NCBI GenBank assembly: GCA_030654205.1
Contig: JAURXW010000308.1
Coordinates: 1-7,387 of the forward strand
DNA length: 7,387 nt
Source: Bacteriovorax sp.
GTDB lineage: Bacteria; Bdellovibrionota; Bacteriovoracia; Bacteriovoracales; Bacteriovoracaceae
Direction: 5' to 3'
A program made the position numbers and the translations under genes. The notes under the pieces were generated by a model, which searched no databases, had not been told where the DNA came from, and was given only the letters and a program-made list of their open reading frames with translations. Below, in pieces: positions 5,935-7,387 of this stretch. Position 1 is the first letter of the stretch; every line of letters starts with the position of its first letter.

Positions 5935-7011
5935 TTATCTGGTCTTCAGTGTTGATAGCGCTAAAATTGCTAAACAAACACTAATGATCCAAAAGCGAAC
6001 TGTTACTTTTGTTTCTGGCCAGCCTAATTTTTCAAAATGATGATGTATTGGGGCCATTTTAAAAACTCTGACTCCTCTGGTTTTAAAAGAAGCGACTTGA
6101 ATGATTACCGATAAAGCTTCTGTCACAAAAATTCCTCCGATAACGACGAAAAGAAATTCTGATTTCGCAAGCACTGCAATCGTTCCTAAAGTTCCCCCTA
6201 AAGACAGCGAACCAACATCACCCATAAAAATTTGCGCTGGGTACGAGTTATACCATAAAAAGCCAATTCCTGCACCAATAATAGCCGAAGTTAGAACAGT
6301 GATCTCACCAATTCCTTCGATATACGGAATATAGAGATATTGTGAAATTTCTTTGTGCCCCGTTGCATATGTTAAAAAACCTAATGTCGCAGCACTTATC
6401 ACGATGGGCCCAATGGCCAATCCATCTAGTCCATCAGTTAGATTAACTGCGTTACTAAATCCTACAATAACAATGGCACCAAATAAAATATAGCCATACC
6501 CCAGGTCTATTACCGGAGCTTTGATAAATGGTAGGTAAAGCTCTGTGTTAATAATATGATTATTGACCATAATAAACATGGCAATAAATGCGGTTACAAA
6601 TTGCCAAGCTAATTTTTGTTTTGCCGAAACTCCTTTAGTATCCTTTTTTAAAACTTTTAAATAATCATCATAAAAGCCCAGTAGAAAATAAGAAAAAGTG
6701 ACACCGAGAGTAAGCTGCAGCGGAACAGAGAAAAAATTCCCACAAATAAGTGTGGTCACAAAAATACTTCCAAGCATAAAAACACCACCCATTGTTGGTG
6801 TGCCTTTCTTTTTGAAATGAGATTCTGGACCATCCTCACGGATAATTTGTCCAAACTGCTTGCGCTTCATAAAGGATATAAAAATTCGTCCCCAAAAAAT
6901 CGAAAGGACCGTCGCTAGCAAAAAAGCTACGAACGAGCGGAATGTAATATATTTAAATAGGTTAAATTGTCGTACGAGATGACTAAGTGGATAGAGTAAA
7001 TGGTAAAGCAT
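5935..7011 (-). CDS. mraY: Phospho-N-acetylmuramoyl-pentapeptide transferase
   Basis: MraY transfers phospho-MurNAc-pentapeptide from UDP to undecaprenyl phosphate at the inner membrane, forming lipid I. The 358-residue protein has the usual length and about ten membrane segments. Diagnostic motifs are all present: REDGPESHFKKKGTPTMGG (58-76), GFYDDYLK (112-119) with Asp115-Asp116, NLTDGLDGLA (190-199), the catalytic-type Asp265 in FMGDVGS (262-268) and PIHHHFEKLGW (321-331) near the C-terminus. The ATG is preceded by AGGAAAG at reasonable distance. It begins 38 bases after the murF stop, and its own stop lies 19 bases before murD. This is the standard dcw order. Confidence 0.98.
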   Translation of the reverse strand: MLYHLLYPLSHLVRQFNLFKYITFRSFVAFLLATVLSIFWGRIFISFMKRKQFGQIIREDGPESHFKKKGTPTMGGVFMLGSIFVTTLICGNFFSVPLQLTLGVTFSYFLLGFYDDYLKVLKKDTKGVSAKQKLAWQFVTAFIAMFIMVNNHIINTELYLPFIKAPVIDLGYGYILFGAIVIVGFSNAVNLTDGLDGLAIGPIVISAATLGFLTYATGHKEISQYLYIPYIEGIGEITVLTSAIIGAGIGFLWYNSYPAQIFMGDVGSLSLGGTLGTIAVLAKSEFLFVVIGGIFVTEALSVIIQVASFKTRGVRVFKMAPIHHHFEKLGWPETKVTVRFWIISVCLAILALSTLKTR

Positions 7012-7049
7012 CCTGACTTTCCTGTGTTTTGCTTAAAATTGAACCAACT

Positions 7050-7387
7050 TTAAACTATACTCATCAGAGACTCTAATTGTAAAGAGCGAGAAGCCTTAAC
7101 GAAGACATATTTATATTTGCTTCTTATCTGTTTCCACTCTTCATGAAAATCTTCCTTTTTCAAATAAGCACTTTTTGGATGATTAAATCCCAATTGATAA
7201 AAATCTTTATAGCGCCCTATAAAACTAATATTGGTAATTCCCGATTCTTTAACATGCTCAGCAATTTCACGGTGCAAGCTTTCAGCAAAAGTTCCCAATT
7301 CGTTCATATCTCCCAAGACAAAATAACAATCTTTTAATGAAATCCCTTTATTTTTCATAATACTTAAAAACGAATCAATAGAGACAC
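7050..7387 (-). CDS. murF: C-terminal part of MurF ligase, cut by window edge
   Basis: MurF adds D-Ala-D-Ala to UDP-MurNAc-tripeptide, giving the pentapeptide substrate of MraY. Only about 112 codons are inside the window. The frame stays open beyond the internal ATG at 7358 to the right edge (reading VSIDSFLSI just before it), so the gene is truncated by the window and that ATG is not the start. VSIDSFLSI fits the segment after the NANP motif of MurF. FVLGDMNELG (7322-7293) is the well-conserved C-terminal domain motif, and VKASRSLQLE (7100-7071) corresponds to the terminal (K)GSRSMxLE motif, with Ala in place of the usual Gly. Position before mraY agrees. The catalytic centre and ATP loop are outside the window. 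Confidence 0.93.
   Translation of the reverse strand, partial: VSIDSFLSIMKNKGISLKDCYFVLGDMNELGTFAESLHREIAEHVKESGITNISFIGRYKDFYQLGFNHPKSAYLKKEDFHEEWKQIRSKYKYVFVKASRSLQLESLMSIV

Noticed and set aside
6101..6334. Plus-strand open frame opposite mraY
   Set aside because: It is antisense to MraY catalytic motifs, with no features of its own.
7143..7337. Plus-strand open frame opposite murF
   Set aside because: It is antisense to the conserved MurF C-terminal domain, with no features of its own.

Overview
The window is the downstream part of a division and cell wall (dcw) gene cluster, read on the minus strand, next to a short accessory stretch on the left. The dcw genes run from the right edge leftwards: murF (C-terminal part only, cut by the window edge), mraY, murD, ftsW and murC. 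Gaps between them are 19 to 44 bases and all point the same way, so they look like one operon. MurF, MraY, MurD and MurC make peptidoglycan precursors: MurC and MurD add L-Ala and D-Glu to UDP-MurNAc, MurF completes UDP-MurNAc-pentapeptide and MraY makes lipid I. FtsW is the SEDS-family septal polymerase.

Two things about the cluster are not standard. There is no murG between ftsW and murC, and the run stops after murC, where murB, ddl, ftsQ, ftsA and ftsZ would often follow. The murD product is recognisable along its whole length, but its P-loop reads GSFGRTT (the usual Lys is Arg), and the metal-binding His of the central domain is replaced by Phe.

Left of murC, and convergent with it across 23 bases, is a plus-strand gene for an AAA-type ATPase with a DUF4143-like C-terminal domain (721-1857). 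It has no Shine-Dalgarno sequence. A perfect 9-bp inverted repeat lies just before its ATG, inside a possible promoter whose predicted start of transcription would fall on the ATG. This suggests a leaderless, possibly repressor-controlled gene.

Positions 1-720 hold the first 14 codons of an unidentified minus-strand gene with a very strong ribosome binding site, a decayed fragment resembling a Bro-N/DinD-type (phage antirepressor-like) protein at about 64-237, and about 480 bases without an intact gene but with several inverted repeats. I read this as accessory DNA at the broken end of the dcw cluster.

Organism: a low-GC Gram-negative-type bacterium. The general look of the MraY and MurC proteins, with the low GC, would fit Bdellovibrionota or another deltaproteobacterial-type lineage, but this is an impression and not a demonstrated assignment.
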